A stretch of DNA of 6,650 nt. Source: Eubacteriales bacterium. Lineage in GTDB: Bacteria > Bacillota > Clostridia > Oscillospirales > CAG-382. Positions 5,382-6,650 of this stretch are shown piece after piece (positions within the stretch are counted from its first letter, which is position 1; each line of letters starts with the position of its first letter). The stretch covers positions 1 to 6,650 of the forward strand of contig JAQVQF010000130.1 in NCBI GenBank assembly GCA_028701715.1, read 5' to 3'. A program made the translations under genes and the position numbers. The notes under the pieces are model-generated. The model was not told the origin of the DNA, searched no databases, and saw only the letters and a program-made list of their open reading frames with translations.

Positions 5382-6074
5382 CTACAGCGGCTTTTTAATT
5401 ATCTGCGAATTGTGACGCGGATATCCGGCGGGCGTCACAGAGGTCTTTTTAATTATGACAAGAGCGTGCCCGTGACCCGAAAGTTGTAATTTGTAATGCA
5501 TTATGTCTACCAATTCCCCGCCCAGTGTCTTTATCGCGTTTGCGGCTTCCTGTGCTTCCTCCGCGGCGCTTGAGCCTTTCATGGCTATAAAATATCCGTT
5601 CGGCTTCAAATACGGCAAGCACCACTCGCAGAGAACGTTAAGACGTGCCACCCCACGGGACAGCACGGTGTCGTATTTATCCCGGCAGGCTTTATCCAGC
5701 GCAAGCTCCTCGGCTCTGCCGTAAAGCACCCCTATGTTGCCGATACCCGTTTCCGACGCGGTTTCCTCTATAAAATCCAGCTTCTTTTTGGTGGCATCAA
5801 GACAGGTTACCCGGGTGTCTGAAGCTATCGCCACCGGGATGCCCGGAAAACCGCCGCCGCTTCCCACATCCAGAACGTCACCTTTTATAAGCCCCGTTGA
5901 CAGCGGGTACAGCGAATCGATAAAATGCAGCTCGGCGGCGTCCGCCGCGCTTTTTATGGAGGTGAGGTTCATCACCTTGTTTTTTTCCTCAAGCTTTTCA
6001 TATACCGTACGCATTTTTCCGAGCTGCTCCGCCGTGAGCGGTATGGGCGAATATTTACTAATTATGTCAACCAT
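5382..6074 (-). CDS. rsmG: 16S rRNA (guanine-N7) methyltransferase RsmG
   Basis: A 230-residue enzyme (also called GidB) that uses S-adenosylmethionine to methylate N7 of G527 in 16S rRNA (E. coli numbering), within the 530 loop. Family signatures are complete: NLTSI (36-40), HFIDSL (50-55), the SAM-binding loop VLDVGSGGGFPGIP (67-80), D93 after the second strand, RAEE (120-123), SRGVA (139-143), MKG (165-167) and the C-terminal TPAGYPRHNSQIIKKPL. Length is normal. ATG 6074 is chosen over the longer frame starting at 6182 because GAGAGG lies 8 bases upstream and the family begins here; the extra 36 residues would lie inside mnmG. It overlaps the mnmG stop by 8 bases (ATGGTTGA), which suggests translational coupling. 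The mnmG-rsmG pairing is widely conserved. Loss of this enzyme is known in other bacteria to give low-level streptomycin resistance. Confidence 0.97.
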   Translation of the reverse strand: MVDIISKYSPIPLTAEQLGKMRTVYEKLEEKNKVMNLTSIKSAADAAELHFIDSLYPLSTGLIKGDVLDVGSGGGFPGIPVAIASDTRVTCLDATKKKLDFIEETASETGIGNIGVLYGRAEELALDKACRDKYDTVLSRGVARLNVLCEWCLPYLKPNGYFIAMKGSSAAEEAQEAANAIKTLGGELVDIMHYKLQLSGHGHALVIIKKTSVTPAGYPRHNSQIIKKPL

Positions 6075-6650
6075 TCCGCCGCCCTCTCTGCGACATATAT
6101 ATAAGCAGTACCGATATATCGGCGGGGGATACCCCGGATATGCGCGACGCCCTCCCGACGGATTCCGGACGCAGCCTTTCAAGCTTCTGCCTTGCCTCTA
6201 TGCGAAGCCCCGATATTGTTTTATAATCAAGATCGGGCGGGATTTTCTTTTCCTCAAGGCTCTTGAAACGCTCCACCTCCGCCAGCTCCTTTTTAATATA
6301 GCCCTCGTATTTTATTTCGGTTTCGGCGCGCTCTGCCGTGCGGCGGTTTATATCGGTTGTACCGTCAAGGGCGTATATATCCCATACGGTTATGAACGGT
6401 CGCTTGAGAAGCTCTGCTTTTCTGATTCCGCTTTCGGTTTTTTCATATCCCTTTGATACGAGCAGCGCATTAAGCCCGTCTGACGCCTTGAGCGTTTCGG
6501 AATTCAATCTTTTTATTTCATCTGCGAGCGCGCGCTCATCCGTGAGGAATTTTTCATAGACGGTATCGGTCACCAGTCCCAGCGCGTGACCCTTGGGCAT
6601 AAGTCTTGTGTCGGCGTTATCCTGACGCAGGTACAGGCGGTATTCGCTGC
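6067..6650 (-). CDS. mnmG: MnmG, C-terminal part (tRNA uridine modification enzyme)
   Basis: The last 193 residues of MnmG (GidA); the start lies outside the window. With MnmE this FAD- and NADH-using protein places a carboxymethylaminomethyl group (or aminomethyl precursor) on C5 of U34 in tRNAs that read split codon boxes ending in A or G, including tRNA-Gln(UUG). Visible family marks are SEYRLYLRQDNADTRL at the window edge, KGHALGLV, the conserved YEGYIKKELAEVERFKSLEE block, IPPDLDY, and the C-terminal GLRIEARQKLERLRPESVG followed by ASRISGVSPADISVLL. This helical C-terminal region is the part known to contact MnmE and tRNA; the FAD-binding domain is not in view. The stop (TGA, 6067-6069) overlaps the rsmG start. 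No frameshift or missing conserved segment is seen in the visible part. Confidence 0.97.
   Translation of the reverse strand, partial: SEYRLYLRQDNADTRLMPKGHALGLVTDTVYEKFLTDERALADEIKRLNSETLKASDGLNALLVSKGYEKTESGIRKAELLKRPFITVWDIYALDGTTDINRRTAERAETEIKYEGYIKKELAEVERFKSLEEKKIPPDLDYKTISGLRIEARQKLERLRPESVGRASRISGVSPADISVLLIYMSQRGRRNG

Noticed and set aside
6075..6182. N-terminal extension of RsmG by 36 residues
   Set aside because: The extension overlaps mnmG coding sequence, matches nothing in the family, and ATG 6074 has a good ribosome binding site.
5734..6456. Plus-strand frame of 240 codons
   Set aside because: It is antisense to rsmG and mnmG, both of which carry full family motifs.

Overview
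The window looks like chromosomal DNA of an anaerobic, Gram-positive Clostridia-type bacterium. The visible reasons are strong GGAGG-like ribosome binding sites, two near-consensus TTGACA/TATAAT-type promoters with 17-base spacers, a TTG start, a tRNA gene with encoded CCA, and Nudix and Fe-S proteins of types common in Clostridia. A more exact placement is inference. Every supportable gene lies on the minus strand, so transcription runs from base 6650 towards base 1.

Right half (about 4084-6650) is housekeeping. It holds the C-terminal part of the tRNA-modification enzyme MnmG, the 16S rRNA methyltransferase RsmG (overlapping mnmG by 8 bases), a Nudix hydrolase, and a short protein with two 4Fe-4S cluster motifs that overlaps the Nudix gene by 19 bases. 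Overlaps and short gaps suggest one operon. After it comes tRNA-Gln(UUG), with its own near-perfect promoter and an intrinsic terminator. This tRNA belongs to the class whose wobble uridine is modified by MnmG.

Bases 3490-3895 are AT-rich and hold no convincing gene, but do contain a clear promoter reading left. From it runs what looks like a second transcription unit covering bases 3489 to 1: (1) a 52-residue lysine-rich single-span membrane protein not previously delimited as a long ORF; (2) a 149-residue membrane protein of unknown family with a TTG start; (3) a 609-residue protein with a type IV prepilin N-terminus and a large extracellular region of GLUG-like, probably beta-helical, repeats; (4) a second prepilin-like protein, at least 263 residues, that runs off the left edge and appears to end in Ig-like surface modules. 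Small stem-loops sit in the gaps on both sides of the large pilin gene.

The most interesting part is this left-hand cassette: two pilin-anchored surface proteins, one unusually large, linked to two small unclassified membrane proteins. It may be an uncharacterised surface filament or adhesin system. No prepilin peptidase, assembly ATPase or platform protein is in the window, so assembly cannot be judged here.
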